A DNA stretch of 64,000 nt from Palsa-504 sp963769715 (GCA_963769715.1 CAVYNE010000027.1:318900-382899); one strand, 5' to 3'; shown: positions 25,362 through 34,840, counted from the stretch's first letter. Made by a program: numbers and translations. Notes: generated by a model not told the origin, from the sequence alone.

Positions 25362-25634
25362 CGGGAACCTCCGTTCCGGCCAGTCAGATGTAAGAGTGGG
25401 CACAGGGCGGTGTGATACACCAGCGCGACGTCGACTTGCCCGTCCGCGGTCGGGGTCGTCAGGTTGGCTCTGAGCGCACGCGCACCGCGAGCTGGTCCAG
25501 GGCACCGTCACGCGCCACGTGTACCGGTCGCCGGGTGAAGGTCACGGTAACGGGCCGGAACGCCGCAATGTCCGGGCTGACATCGGCTGGTGGCCCCGGC
25601 ACCTATCAGGAGGACGGGGGACGAAGCGCGGAAG

Positions 25635-26447
25635 CTAGTAATCGCAGCCGGGAGCGGTCGCGGTGACGGCGACCCGGTGCATGAGGTCTGCCACGGGGAG
25701 CCGGTGCCGGGCCTCGTCTTGCAGGTCGGCGAGCAGGGCGTCGTCGCCGGGATCGCCGAGGTCGAGGGCGACCTGGTAGACGCGGGTGAAGGCGTTGTGC
25801 CACTCGGGCCGGGCTTGCATCGCGATGCCGGTGAAACCCGCGCTGCGAAGTAGCGGCGGCCAGTCGATTCGTGATCTGCCCGGCAACCGGGGGTCGTCCG
25901 GGATCTTGGGCTGCCAGTTGGTCAGGACCAGCCGCCGGCCCGGCCGAAGCACCCGGCGCGCTTCGCCGGCGGCTGCAGCAGGATCGGCCGCGAAATGGAA
26001 GGCGTCGATCGACACGGCGGCGTCGGCGCTTGCTTGCGGGAGCCCGGTATGGGTGAGATCGCCGACGGCGAACCGGGCCCGGCCGGCCATCCCGGACAGC
26101 GTCGCCCGCTGCGCGGCCTGGTCTACCGCGACGGGTGAGAAGTCCACCCCCACCAGCGAGACATCTGCTTCCCGCGCGAGCCATAGCCCGGGGCCGCCGC
26201 GCCCGCACCCCAGATCGGCAAGCGTCTGTCCCGGCGAGAGGTTCAGGGCCTGCGCCACGTGGCGGAGCAGGCCGACCGTGACAAAGGAGAACGGCTCGAT
26301 CTGGGGCGGCAGCTCGGGCTCGGCCAGCTCCCAGACCCGCCGGATGCCGGGAGACGCCGCTGCTGCGGTAAAGGCCTGGTCGAAGTCGGCAGCCGTCGGC
26401 GCGGCTCTGTCGGCGGCGGCCGGGAGATCGTCGTGGTCCTGCGGCAC
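25635..26447 (-). CDS. Class I SAM-dependent methyltransferase
   Basis: The 270-aa enzyme has SAM motif I LADLGCGRGGPGLWLA (about residues 81-96), motif II acidic VGVDFSPVAVDQA, ARFAVGDLTHTGLP, and AAVSIDAFHFAADP before the motif III strand RRLVLTNWQ. It fits the ubiquinone/sterol C-methyltransferase-like group (Methyltransf_11/25). The N-terminal helix bundle with PGIRRVWELAEPELP resembles small-molecule methyltransferases of secondary metabolism. Substrate unknown. ATG 26447 is followed by MPQDHDDLP; no strong ribosome binding site is visible. Confidence 0.88.
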   Translation of the reverse strand: MPQDHDDLPAAADRAAPTAADFDQAFTAAAASPGIRRVWELAEPELPPQIEPFSFVTVGLLRHVAQALNLSPGQTLADLGCGRGGPGLWLAREADVSLVGVDFSPVAVDQAAQRATLSGMAGRARFAVGDLTHTGLPQASADAAVSIDAFHFAADPAAAAGEARRVLRPGRRLVLTNWQPKIPDDPRLPGRSRIDWPPLLRSAGFTGIAMQARPEWHNAFTRVYQVALDLGDPGDDALLADLQDEARHRLPVADLMHRVAVTATAPGCDY

Positions 26448-26497
26448 CGTTTATCTCCCGAGCATCTGTACGTCCAGTAAGTCTGTCACTTCTGCAC

Positions 26498-26530
26498 GGG
26501 CACAGGGCACAGGGCACAGGGCACAGGGCA
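26498..26530 (+). repeat. 7-bp tandem repeat GGGCACA, about 4.7 copies
   Basis: GGGCACA repeats head to tail from 26498 to 26530 in the gap upstream of the methyltransferase. A simple repeat prone to slippage; no spacers, so not a CRISPR array. Confidence 0.85.
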
Positions 26531-26597
26531 GGCTGCCCCCGGCATAACCAGCTGCGCCTCTAGTCCGAAGTTCTCCCTAGGCTCATGGAGCCCATCA

Positions 26598-26863
26598 TTG
26601 TCTGCGCTGGTTATTGAGCGGGTGCAAATGACATCTAATCCAACTAACCGCGGCTCGACGGTGGTGTTCCGAGGCGAGTTCCGCGTCCAGGCGGATACCC
26701 CCGGACGCGCCGGGCTGTTCCTCCGGGTCAGCGAGGGGCATGCCATCACGGGCCCGATGACCAAACGGTCCGTGTTCGCCGACCCCGACAACAACATCAC
26801 CCGATCCCGGACGCCGGCGACTGGACGCGGCATGAGATCACCGCGCGGGTACTGATCGCGTTA
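26598..26863 (+). pseudogene. Fragment of an unrecognised beta-rich protein
   Basis: A frame reading NRGSTVVFRGEFRVQADTPG, RAGLFLRVSEGHAITGPMTK and RSVFADPDNN breaks by one base and continues DAGDWTRHEITARV. The alternating pattern looks like a jelly-roll module seen at the C-terminus of actinobacterial regulators, but I cannot name it. Neither end is complete. Confidence 0.35.
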
Positions 26864-26864
26864 T

Positions 26865-27017
26865 CAGGTGGTCGACTGTGGGGCGGTGGCCGGTGTCGCT
26901 GCTGTCGCGGCGTTCGTTCCTACGAGCACGCGAGTGCTCTGGTCCGGGCGCACGGCGGGTCGGGGTGGACGGCCCGCCTGGTCCCGCTGACGGTGGACGG
27001 GCTGATCTACGCGAGTG
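26865..27017 (+). pseudogene. DUF2637 (mobile-element) protein fragment 1, frameshifted
   Basis: GAVAGVAAVAAFV in one frame continues in the next as SYEHASALVRAHGGSGWTAR and LVPLTVDGLIYASEL. This matches the membrane core of DUF2637 proteins, which accompany actinobacterial integrative elements. A one-base shift separates the parts and both ends are gone. Confidence 0.5.
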
Positions 27018-27152
27018 AACTGGACGCGTTTCCCGGAGACGCGCACCTCGCACGTCGCTATAAATTGGGGTTGTCCGGGCAGTACGTGGCAGTTCGGTCT
27101 GGCGCTTGGGTAGTCGCGGGGCGCAAATACGAGAGCTGGAGGACGGACTCGG

Positions 27153-27785
27153 ATGCTCCCAGTCTCCTTGATCTTCACCAGTGGTGTTGCCAGCGGTGTC
27201 AACAGCTACGCGGCGGTGCTCGTACTCGGCCTGCTGGGCAGGTTCGGGCACATCGCCGCGATTCCGGCGGTGCTGGATCGCCCGTCGGTTCTGGCGGCTG
27301 CGGCTGTGCTGTACACCGGCCAGTTTGTGGTAGGCAAGGTCCCGATGCTGGACTCGGTGTGGGACGTCGTTCACACGCCTCTGCGGCCAGTAGTCGGCGG
27401 GGCGATTGGCGTCGTCATGGCCCAGCAGGCGCACGCTAGCCCGGCCGCGATGATCGCGGGAGCCGCGCTCGGTGGTGGGTCGGCGCTCGCCTCGCATGTC
27501 GTCAAGACCGGCACGCGGCTTGGCGTCAACGCTAGCCCCGAACCGTTCAGCAACATTATCGCCAGCTTGCTCGAGGATCTGGGCGTGGCCAGCCTCGTCT
27601 CTTTCGCCGTATTCCACCCGGTCTCCGCGGCAATCGTCACAGCCGCGGTCCTGGCTGCCGGCATCGCTTTGTTCGCACTACTGGCCTCGCGGATCCGCCG
27701 GGTCTGGCAGCGCCGCCGCGATGCCCGCCCGCAGCGGCGGTCGTCCGGCGGTCCCAGGGCCATAGCTCCGTCGCCGCTGCGCTAG
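27153..27785 (+). CDS. DUF4126 membrane protein
   Basis: The 210-aa protein has the DUF4126 pattern: small-residue helices SGVNSYAAVLVLGLLGRFG, VLAAAAVLYTGQFVVGKVPM, LDSVWDVVHTPLRPVVGGAI and a long C-terminal helix before a basic tail. About four or five membrane helices. The family is widespread and of unknown function, possibly a small transporter or channel. Start at ATG 27153; GGACGGACTC upstream is a weak ribosome binding site. It overlaps nothing. Confidence 0.82.
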   Translation: MLPVSLIFTSGVASGVNSYAAVLVLGLLGRFGHIAAIPAVLDRPSVLAAAAVLYTGQFVVGKVPMLDSVWDVVHTPLRPVVGGAIGVVMAQQAHASPAAMIAGAALGGGSALASHVVKTGTRLGVNASPEPFSNIIASLLEDLGVASLVSFAVFHPVSAAIVTAAVLAAGIALFALLASRIRRVWQRRRDARPQRRSSGGPRAIAPSPLR

Positions 27786-27953
27786 GACGGCCCTCGACCC
27801 TGCCCGGGTATCTCGCCGCAGTCTACGGCGCGTGACCACATAGATGATCCAGCGGACCGTGGTGAAATGGTGCGCAAGTGACCAAGTATCCAGGGCAGCG
27901 ACGCCAGGCCACGTGCGCGGCGTGGGGATGGTGACAGCCAGGGAGGCAGCGAC

Positions 27954-28700
27954 ATGTCCAGCGCGCAGTTGTATGACACCATCGGAGCCACTTACACCGT
28001 GACGCGGCGCACCGAGCCGCGGATCGCCGCAAGGATCTGGGCTGCGCTCGGCGATGCGCGGACGGTATTGAATGTCGGGGCTGGCACCGGCTCCTACGAG
28101 CCCCCCGGCCGTGACGTCACCGCGGTGGAACCGTCGGCGCTCATGCGTGCGCAGCGGCTCGCAGGCGCGGCGCCGTGCGTGGCTGCCGTCGCGGAGAGCC
28201 TTCCGTTCGAGGACCAGTCCTTCGACGCCGCGATGGCTTTTAGCACCGTTCATCACTGGCAGGACCCGATCGCGGGCCTGCGCGAGATGCGGCGCGTGGC
28301 CCGCCGCGTGGTGGTGTTCACGTTCGATGCCAGTGACGCCGGATGGCGTCGCCGGTTCTGGCTTACTCGCGACTACCTGCCTGAGGTCGCTGACCTCCTC
28401 GTCGGCAGGCCTTCGCTGACCGAGCAGGCCCGCGCGATCGGAGCCCGGATGGAGCCGGTGCTCATTCCGTGGGACTGCGCTGACGGCTTCTTCGAGGCCT
28501 ACTGGCGCCGGCCCGAGGCATACCTGGACGATCATGTACGTCGCGGAGTATCGGTGTGGGCCAGAGTCGGGCCGGAGCCCGAGCAGCGGGCAGTGCGCAG
28601 CCTCCGTGATGACCTTGTCTCAGGCCGGTGGGCCGAACGCAACCGCGACCTCGTCGCTCTCGACGCAGCAGAGCTTGGCCTTCGCCTGCTCGTAACCTGA
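27954..28700 (+). CDS. Class I SAM-dependent methyltransferase
   Basis: The 248-aa enzyme has motif I VLNVGAGTGSYEP (about residues 40-52), acidic VTAVEPSALM, AESLPFEDQSFDAAMAF and STVHHWQDPIAGLREMRRVA, the Methyltransf_11 order, then VVVFTFD for strand 5. The C-terminal part (RRPEAYLDDHVRRGVSVWA, LGLRLLVT) caps the substrate pocket. GGGAGGCAGCGAC upstream gives a good ribosome binding site. Substrate unknown; cytosolic. Confidence 0.9.
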   Translation: MSSAQLYDTIGATYTVTRRTEPRIAARIWAALGDARTVLNVGAGTGSYEPPGRDVTAVEPSALMRAQRLAGAAPCVAAVAESLPFEDQSFDAAMAFSTVHHWQDPIAGLREMRRVARRVVVFTFDASDAGWRRRFWLTRDYLPEVADLLVGRPSLTEQARAIGARMEPVLIPWDCADGFFEAYWRRPEAYLDDHVRRGVSVWARVGPEPEQRAVRSLRDDLVSGRWAERNRDLVALDAAELGLRLLVT

Positions 28701-28734
28701 ACCCCCGCCGCAGACTTTCGCTAACGTATGCCCG

Positions 28735-28899
28735 GTGCGCGTCGCGACCTGGAACGTCAACTCGGCCAAGCAGCGGCTCCCGCGCCTGCTGCCGTGGCTC
28801 GACGAGCGCCGGCCCGACGTCGTCTGCCTGCAGGAAACCAAGCTCGCCGACGCGGCGTTCGGCGAACTGCTCGCCGACGAGGGCCATGCCCGTTGGTGA
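28735..28899 (+). pseudogene. Exodeoxyribonuclease III N-terminal fragment
   Basis: GTG 28735 opens VRVATWNVNSAKQRLPRLLP, WLDERRPDVVCLQETKLADA then AFGELLADE. This is the N-terminus of ExoIII/AP endonuclease with catalytic Asn (WNVNS) and Glu (LQETK). It stops after 54 codons where antisense aldo-keto reductase sequence begins, so at least 200 residues are missing. Confidence 0.72.
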
Positions 28900-28924
28900 G
28901 GAGATGCGGTCGGGCGGCGGTGCG

Positions 28925-29775
28925 TTCACCGGCGGGCCGACGGCGCAGGCGCGAGTTCAGCAGGGCCGGTGGCAGGTAGGCCTGGTCGAGCCTGCCGACG
29001 TCGGTGCCGGGCGGGACGATCTCGTCGATCTGGTCGAGGATCTCGTCGGTGAGCGTGACGTCGGCGCCGGCGAGCAGGTCGTCGAGTTGCTCCATCGTGT
29101 GCGGCCCGATGATCGCGCTGGTCACGCCGGGATGGGCGATCGCGAACGCCAACGCGAGGTGCGTCATCCGCAAGCCGGCCTTTTCGGCGAGCGGGATGAG
29201 CTGCTCGACGGCGTCGATCCGGCGCTCGTCGTTGAGGTGCCTGAAGATGTGCGCTCGGCGCAGGTCGGTCTGCTGGCCCTTGCGGACGCGGCCGGTGAGC
29301 ATTCCCTGCCCGAGCGGCCCCCACACGAGGATGCCCATCCCGTAACGCTGCGCGACCGGCAGCACCTCGCGTTCGATACCGCGGCTGAGGATCGAGTAGG
29401 CCGGCTGATCGGTGCGGAACCGTTCCAGGCCGCGCCGCTCGGCGACCCACTGGGCTTCGATGATGTCGGACGCGGGCATCGCGGACGTGCCGACCGCACG
29501 GACTTTCCCGCTGTGGATCAGGTCAGAGAGCGCGGACAGCGTTTCCTCGATGTCGGTGGAAGGGTCCGGCCGGTGGACCTGGTAGAGGTCGATGTAGTCG
29601 GTCTGCAGGCGGTGCAGCGAGTTCTCGACCGCGGTCATGATCCAGCGCCGCGAGGCTCCCTGGTGGTTGGGATCATCGCCTATCGGGCGGCTGAACTTGG
29701 TCGCGAGGACAACGCTGTCGCGGCGCCCCTTGAGCGCTTTGCCCACGGCCACTTCGGAAAGCAAGTTGAAGGAGT
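28925..29775 (-). pseudogene. Aldo-keto reductase lacking its N-terminal 60-70 residues
   Basis: The frame reads VAVGKALKGRRDSVVLATKF (catalytic Lys), HRLQTDYIDLYQVHRPDPST (catalytic His), DQPAYSILSRGIE, WGPLGQGMLTGRVR and GPHTMEQLDDLLAGADVTLT, the NADPH-binding end. The first strand and the Asp-Tyr part of the AKR tetrad are absent. Upstream sequence switches to the TetR promoter region, so the gene was truncated there; its 3' side runs into the ExoIII fragment. Confidence 0.72.
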
Positions 29776-29778
29776 GTC

Positions 29779-30465
29779 GTGACGGACAACACGGCGCCAA
29801 CTCAGGCCAGCCCGGCGGGCCTGGGCGCACCTGGACGCGCGCCTCGCCGGCTGCGTGCCGCCGCGCAGCGCAACGCCGGCTCCCTGCTTGCGGCGGCGAA
29901 GGCCGTCTTCGGCACCTCGGGCGTGGACGCGCCCGCGAAGGAGATCGCCGACCTGGCCGGCGTCGGAGTCGGGACGCTGTACCGGCACTTCCCGCAGCGC
30001 TCGGACCTGGTCAAGGCCGTGCTCCAGCACGAGATAGACGCCTGCGCCGACGCGGCCCCTGCACTGGCCGCAGCGCACGAGCCGGGGGCGGCACTAGCGC
30101 ACTGGCTCCACCGGTACACCGAGTTCCTCACGACCAAACGAGGACTGGCCACCGCCCTTCACTCGGACGACCCTGCGTTCGACGCCCTGCCCGGCTACTT
30201 CTACCAGCGACTCGAACCCGCCCTCGGCTCGCTGCTCGACGCCGCGGCGGCGACCGGTGAAATCCGTGCCGACATCAGCGCCAGAGACCTGCTGCGCGCC
30301 GTCGCCCCGCTGTGCACGCCCGTATCGAACGAGGGAATCGCATACAGCCAGCGTATGGTCACCCTCCTCATCGACGGATTGCGCTACCCCGCCGAACTTC
30401 AGCGGTCCTCCCAATCCGCAGGTTCGAGGTTCGACAAGCGCCGAAATTCTCATGCTCCTTCATAG
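29779..30465 (+). CDS. TetR-family transcriptional regulator
   Basis: The 228-aa protein has an N-terminal TetR helix-turn-helix (about residues 27-75: NAGSLLAAAKAVFGTSGVDA, KEIADLAGVGVGTLYRHFPQ). The helical ligand domain contains FLTTKRGLATALHSDDPAFD and ends LIDGLRYPAEL. GTG 29779 follows GAAGGAG. Regulators of this type are usually divergent from an aldo-keto reductase or SDR, and the AKR remnant lies next to it in that orientation. Its original target may thus be the truncated gene. Effector unknown. Confidence 0.9.
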   Translation: MTDNTAPTQASPAGLGAPGRAPRRLRAAAQRNAGSLLAAAKAVFGTSGVDAPAKEIADLAGVGVGTLYRHFPQRSDLVKAVLQHEIDACADAAPALAAAHEPGAALAHWLHRYTEFLTTKRGLATALHSDDPAFDALPGYFYQRLEPALGSLLDAAAATGEIRADISARDLLRAVAPLCTPVSNEGIAYSQRMVTLLIDGLRYPAELQRSSQSAGSRFDKRRNSHAPS

Positions 30466-30524
30466 TCACCCCGAACGATCCCTTGGTCCATACCGAGACC
30501 GGCGACCGGGTGTTGGCAACCGGT

Positions 30525-30650
30525 GCGGTGAGGACATGACCTGCAGCTTTCCGGTCGCCGTCGTGGCGAGACTATCCACGAAGACGATCCGCTTGGGCAC
30601 TTATATCCGGCCAGGCGTGTCCGGCAGTGCGCGATCAGCTCGGGCGGTCG
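30525..30650 (-). pseudogene. C-terminal fragment of an acyl-CoA synthetase
   Basis: One minus frame reads PELIAHCRTRLAGYKCP; after a one-base shift the next reads KRIVFVDSLATTATGKLQVM. This is the AMP-binding C-terminal domain, with the catalytic Lys of TGKLQ. Everything upstream is missing. Confidence 0.55.
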
Positions 30651-31211
30651 GTTGAGCGGCCCCGGGGCAACGTCGGGCCAGACCGCCGGGGCCGAACGGT
30701 GCAAGGACTTGGCCGGAAAGGATGCGGGAAGGGCGCGGCGCTGGATGCCCGCCAGCACCAGCGCGACGGCGTACGCCGGCATACCTACCTACCGCGGGCT
30801 ACCAGCGGCCTCGCCGCCGCGGGCGCGAACCGCACCGACCATCCCGCCACCGGGCCGGCCTGACGGGCGGATCCTGGCGGTCTCGTCAGGGTTCCCTGCA
30901 TCAGGTCGTCAACGTGGAGCACGAGATACGAGTCAAGCGCCGCCGCGCTGCGAGATCCTCAAGCCACTATGCGCTTGCGATCGACGTTAGGCGTGCCTCA
31001 ACGGAGTTAGCCCGGGACTGGCCGCATCGTAGTATGCGCAAAGGGTTGATGTCCGAGAGAGACTTGAACTCTCATGTCTGTGACCTGCGGCTTTGCCTGT
31101 CTGGCTCAGGCTGGGAGAGCATAAGTGCAGGGATGGGGGCTTAACGCCCTGATCACCATTTCCTTGCTGCCGTCTCTGCCAGCTCATCTCCGGCAGGTGG
31201 ATCCGGTCTTT
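30651..31211. other. Gene-poor region with a tRNA-like element
   Basis: No supportable protein gene. It holds the tRNA-like 3' half at 31050-31090. Confidence 0.4.
31050..31090 (-). repeat. tRNA-like 3' half (T-arm and acceptor strand), copy 1
   Basis: On the minus strand, GCAGGTCACAGACATG precedes GAGAG-TTCAAGT-CTCTC, a perfect T-stem with canonical T-loop, and then TCGGACA like an acceptor 3' strand. No matching D-arm, anticodon arm or 5' acceptor strand is found, so it is not a whole tRNA. Related copies lie at 56755 and 56854. Confidence 0.45.
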
Positions 31212-31658
31212 TCAGGAACTGGTGGTTCCGAGCGCCGCTGTGATCTCCTGGATGGCCTCGGCCTCGGCGGGGCTCACGCTCTGTCCTTCCTCCTTGTGTG
31301 CTTCCGCGACCTTGCTGGCGAGAGCGAGGACGAAGCGCCGGTAATCGTCGAGTTCCCCGGTCGTTGCCTTGATCTCGAGCAGTGCCACCGCGTCGCGGAG
31401 GTGCTTCAGTCCGTTCTCCTTGAGTTCTGCGGCAGAGTGATACCTAGTGTGGTCCGTCTCGGGCTTCGCCGCGACGATCTCGTCGAGGAGTTCGCTCTCG
31501 CCGTGCTGCGCGCGCGCTTCGACGTAGGCCTTCGACATCGCGATTGACTCGCGGATCATTCCCCCGCGAGCCGCGGTGACCACGATCATGCCGGCGCTCG
31601 GCGGGCCCTCGAGCACCACCTTCCATTCCTCGGGTGAGAAAGCCGCCTTTGACGTCAT
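31212..31658 (-). CDS. Conserved hypothetical helical protein
   Basis: The 148-aa soluble helical protein contains FSPEEWKVVLEGPPSAGMIV, TAARGGMIRESIAMSKAYVE, ELLDEIVAA and RDAVALLEIKATTGELDDYR, ending SPAEAEAIQEITAALG. A hydrophilic, acidic, mostly helical make-up with an early strand pair. Homologues seem to occur near stress genes in other bacteria, from memory only. AGGAAGC precedes ATG 31658. The function is unknown. Probably a monocistronic leftward gene. Confidence 0.68.
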   Translation of the reverse strand: MTSKAAFSPEEWKVVLEGPPSAGMIVVTAARGGMIRESIAMSKAYVEARAQHGESELLDEIVAAKPETDHTRYHSAAELKENGLKHLRDAVALLEIKATTGELDDYRRFVLALASKVAEAHKEEGQSVSPAEAEAIQEITAALGTTSS

Positions 31659-31994
31659 CCGAAGCTTCCTTTCCTATCGATACGACACCAGGAACTGCTT
31701 ACGCGCGGAGAAGAAACGCACGTTCGCGATCATCCCCGGCTGGAGCCTGCCGACACCAGCCCAGGACGACAGATGTGCTCAGGTCCGCCGGACCCGCCGG
31801 GCTGGGAACGGAGCACAGCGGGCTTGACCTTGACCTTACGAACGCGCGCTCATGCCGCAGCTGTACCGCGCGATGGTCAATCAGCGGATTCAAGACCGGT
31901 CCCCCGGCACCTCGCTCAGGCTCTGCGCGGCTGCTGGCTGTCCCGGGACGTTAACCGGCCTGTCACGTGACGAGCAGATCCTGCTCTTGGTGCC
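31659..31994. other. Intergenic region, no gene seen
   Basis: No frame with recognisable content between the two leftward hypothetical genes. Confidence 0.4.
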
Positions 31995-32219
31995 TCACGT
32001 GTTCGCCTCTCGGGCAAGGCGCGCCTTCGCCATCATTTCAGAGTTGACCGCCATGACACTCTCGGACAGCGCCGCCAGCAGTGTCCCTAGCTCCACAAGA
32101 TCGTCCAGGTCGGGGGTGGCATCCCCGTCCTCGAGGCGATGCCGGGCTTCCCTCGCCGAGTTAAGCGCTTCGTGCAGAGCGCGATGTACGCCGATCGTCG
32201 TCGGGTCGGTGCTGCTCAT
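31995..32219 (-). CDS. Small hypothetical helical protein (74 aa)
   Basis: The 74-aa product is predicted as two or three helices (GVHRALHEALNSAREARHRL, LDDLVELGTLLAALSESVMA, VNSEMMAKARLA). Charged and leucine-rich, likely a coiled-coil or helical hairpin. GAGGAGCGAA precedes ATG 32219, which supports a real gene. Family not recognised. Confidence 0.6.
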   Translation of the reverse strand: MSSTDPTTIGVHRALHEALNSAREARHRLEDGDATPDLDDLVELGTLLAALSESVMAVNSEMMAKARLAREANT

Positions 32220-32544
32220 TTCGCTCCTCAGCTAGCTGAACGGCCGTGTCCGCCGCGCTCGTCCTCATGATCACTGACGGCCAGGATACGCAGAAACGAA
32301 CCGAAGACCTCCAACAGGCCGGTTATGCTATCGGCCCGGCGTGGCGCCATCGGGCACATCGTCGCAGGAAGCAAGCGATCAACGGCACGGCCACGCGCGC
32401 ACTCCCGCCGATCTGTAACGGATCGGCAACTCCATAGTTGTTGGGTCCGGGAGCGCAGAACCAGGTGGTCGGAGCTATCCCGGCGATCGCTGCCTGGCCT
32501 CTCAACGGTCGCGCCGTGGTCGTGGACCGGGGGACACTGGTGCG
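32220..32544. other. Intergenic region, no gene seen
   Basis: A minus frame covers it but shows no domain and no start signal. Confidence 0.35.
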
Positions 32545-33310
32545 GTGCCGTATGACCCGACCATCTACCTCGGCTCTGCTGCCCACTATCGCTACGGCCG
32601 CCCCGCGTACTCACCGGAGCCTGAGGCCGTCCTGACGCAGGAGACGGGTCTCGATGGGAACGGCCGGCTTCTGGATGCCGGCTGCGGCCCTGGCGTACTT
32701 ACCGTCCGCCTCGCTCATCTGTTCGCGCAGGCCGTCGGTCTGGACCCTGACGCCGGCATGCTTGCGGAGGGCTGTCGCGCCGGGGCCGTACAGGCTGGTG
32801 ACCTTCGGCCAGTCCTTCCACTGGACCGACAAGCAGCAAGTGGCCGAGACCGTCTACGACATGCTGGAGCCCGGCGGTGCGCTGGCACTGATCGTCCACA
32901 CGGTGAGGGGGCGGCCCCGGCCGCCAGACCCTGGGGTGCCGCCGATCCCTCACGATGAGATCAAGGCGCTGGTGGAGAAATATCTCGGATCTGTCCGGCG
33001 CGCCGGCCAGGGCACCGCCCCAGAACGAACTCACCGCTTCGAGGATGTGCTGGCCCGGACTCGCTTTGGTGTTCCGCAGCAGTTCTTCGTCCCGGGCACC
33101 CCCGATCTGCTGCGAGACAGCGAGAGCGTCCTGTCCGGCTACTTTTCCCTCTCATCCTCGGCGCCGCACCTGTTTGGTGATCGTCTTGACGACTTCGCCG
33201 GGGAAGTGCGGGCGCTGCTCGCGAACCGTTCCGCCGAGGGCATTTTCTGGGACTGGCCGGGCGACACCGAGGTGGTAATGGCCGCAAACCCGGCTGAACA
33301 AGTGGCGGTG
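32545..33310 (+). pseudogene. SAM methyltransferase with short deletion and frameshift
   Basis: From GTG 32545, one frame reads YLGSAAHYRYGRPAYSPEPE and GRLLDAGCGPGVLTVRLAHL (SAM motif I). A second frame continues RLVTFGQSFHWTDKQQVAET, VYDMLEPGGALALIVHTV and IPHDEIKALVEKYLGSVRRA. About 25-30 residues between motif I and the next strand are missing as well as the frame, so this is a real deletion. Otherwise near full length. Confidence 0.68.
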
Positions 33311-33389
33311 GCATCTCCATGTGCTGCGACTGCGATGCTGGCGCCAGCGCCGGTGGCGAGGAGCGGCGGCGCTTCGCGGGAGGGAGGGT

Positions 33390-33842
33390 GTGCCCGGGCA
33401 GATCCCGGCCGGTGAGATCCATTATCTGCGGCTCACGGTGACCGACATGCAGCGCAGCCGCGAGTTCTACCCCAGCCTGCTCGGCTCCCAGGTCGCGGTG
33501 GAATCCCCGCCGCCTGGCGACCCGGCCGCGGACGAGGCGTTCAGCATCTTGTTCGGCGGTGTGGTCATGATCCGCGGCAACGTGACGAAGGGGCGGCGGC
33601 CGGCGGCGCCGGCCGGTGACCGGTTCGACCCGGACCGGGTGGGCCTGGATCATCTCAGCTTCGGCGTGGCCAGCCGCGAAGACCTGGAGCAGGCGCTCCG
33701 GCTGTTCGATAAGCACGGCCTGCGGCGCGGCGCGATCACGCGTTTGCTGTCGTTCGGCATCGACGTGATCTCCTTCGAAGACCCTGGCGGTATCCAGCTG
33801 GAGCTCACCACGCCGGTAGCCGCGTCCGCAGACGGCAGCTGA
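33390..33842 (+). CDS. VOC-family protein
   Basis: The 150-aa protein has two VOC half-modules: EIHYLRLTVTDMQRSREFYP...LLGSQVAVE and DRVGLDHLSFGVASREDLEQ...ISFEDPGGIQLELTTP. Likely metal ligands are His of the first strand (IHYLRL), His of LDHLSF and Glu of LELTT. GTG 33390 has GGGAGGG immediately upstream. It overlaps the end of the methyltransferase remnant. Ring-cleaving dioxygenase-like by overall pattern; substrate unknown. Confidence 0.82.
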   Translation: MPGQIPAGEIHYLRLTVTDMQRSREFYPSLLGSQVAVESPPPGDPAADEAFSILFGGVVMIRGNVTKGRRPAAPAGDRFDPDRVGLDHLSFGVASREDLEQALRLFDKHGLRRGAITRLLSFGIDVISFEDPGGIQLELTTPVAASADGS

Positions 33843-34088
33843 CCTTGCCAGCCCCTGGTGGTGCCTGTCCGGTTGCGGTCGCTCACGGCTACGGCCATGC
33901 CAGCTGCCGCCACCTGGTGCCCAGCTGAGGGTACCCGCCCCACCGGGCACCGACTGGGAGGCCACGCGGGAAACAGGCCGTGCCGGACGATGATGTCCAG
34001 GCACCAGTGACTGAACCGCAATATCAACGGCGCACGTGAACCGCCGTTCGGAGCGGCTGCGGAACAGGCGGCGTCCGTCAGCTGAGGC
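33843..34088. other. Short region without a recognised gene
   Basis: No domain seen. The nitrilase remnant begins abruptly at its right end. Confidence 0.4.
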
Positions 34089-34698
34089 GTGCTGGTCATC
34101 GGGGTCGAGGAGCGCGAGCAGCACGGGGGGACCATCTACAACGCCGTGCTGTACTTCTCCCCCGGCGGAGCACTCGCCGGCCGTCACCGCAAGCTCGTCC
34201 CCACCGGATCGGAGCGGACGGTATGGGGCATGGGCGACGGGTCGACGCTCCGCGTCGTGGACACGCCTTTCGGCCGGGTCGGGGGGCTGATCTGCTGGGA
34301 GAACTACATGCCCCTGGCCCGGTTCCACATGTATGCCCAGGGCGTGGACCTGTGGATTGCGCCCACCCTGGCGATCGGCGACGGCTGGATCGCGACGCTG
34401 CAGCACCTGGCCCGGGAGAACCGGATGTTCGTCGCCGGGGTCAACCCGGTGCTGCATGCCGACCAGATCCCGGCTGACTTCCCGCACCGCGACCGGCTGG
34501 TCCCGCCGGGCTATCTGGAGGACAACGGCCCCTGGCTGGAGGAAGGCAACACGGTAATCATCGGCCGGACGGCGGCATCCTTGCCGGACCGGTGCGCGAG
34601 AAAGAAAAGCGCTCATCGCCAACCTTGACCTGGGAGCCGCGCTAACCGGGCGCCGCCATATGGACCCAGTCGGCCACTACAATCGCCCGGATGTCTGA
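34089..34698 (+). pseudogene. Nitrilase-family hydrolase, truncated and frameshifted
   Basis: The frame shows GRHRKLVPTGSERTVWG (catalytic Lys), VGGLICWENYMPLARFHMYA (catalytic Cys) and LENRMFVAGVNPVL-like text. The catalytic Glu and the first about 80 residues are absent. Near 34565 a C is missing from a CCC run; a second shift near 34605 must be corrected to read ALIANLDLGAALTGRRHMDP. The end RPDV-stop is also short of the family norm. Confidence 0.72.
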
Positions 34699-34840
34699 CC
34701 TGCCGGTCGGCGGCGCTCTTGCAGGAGTCGGCGCCGACGCTCTCCAAACGTCAACCGCCCATGCGGCCGGTGACGGAACGTGACAGTGTGATCGGGTCAC
34801 AACACGCGCTAGTTGACGTCCGGGTTCTGGCGGCCCCGGC

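Noticed and set aside
26498..26530. Possible CRISPR array
   Set aside because: It is a 7-bp head-to-tail repeat with no spacers and no cas genes nearby.
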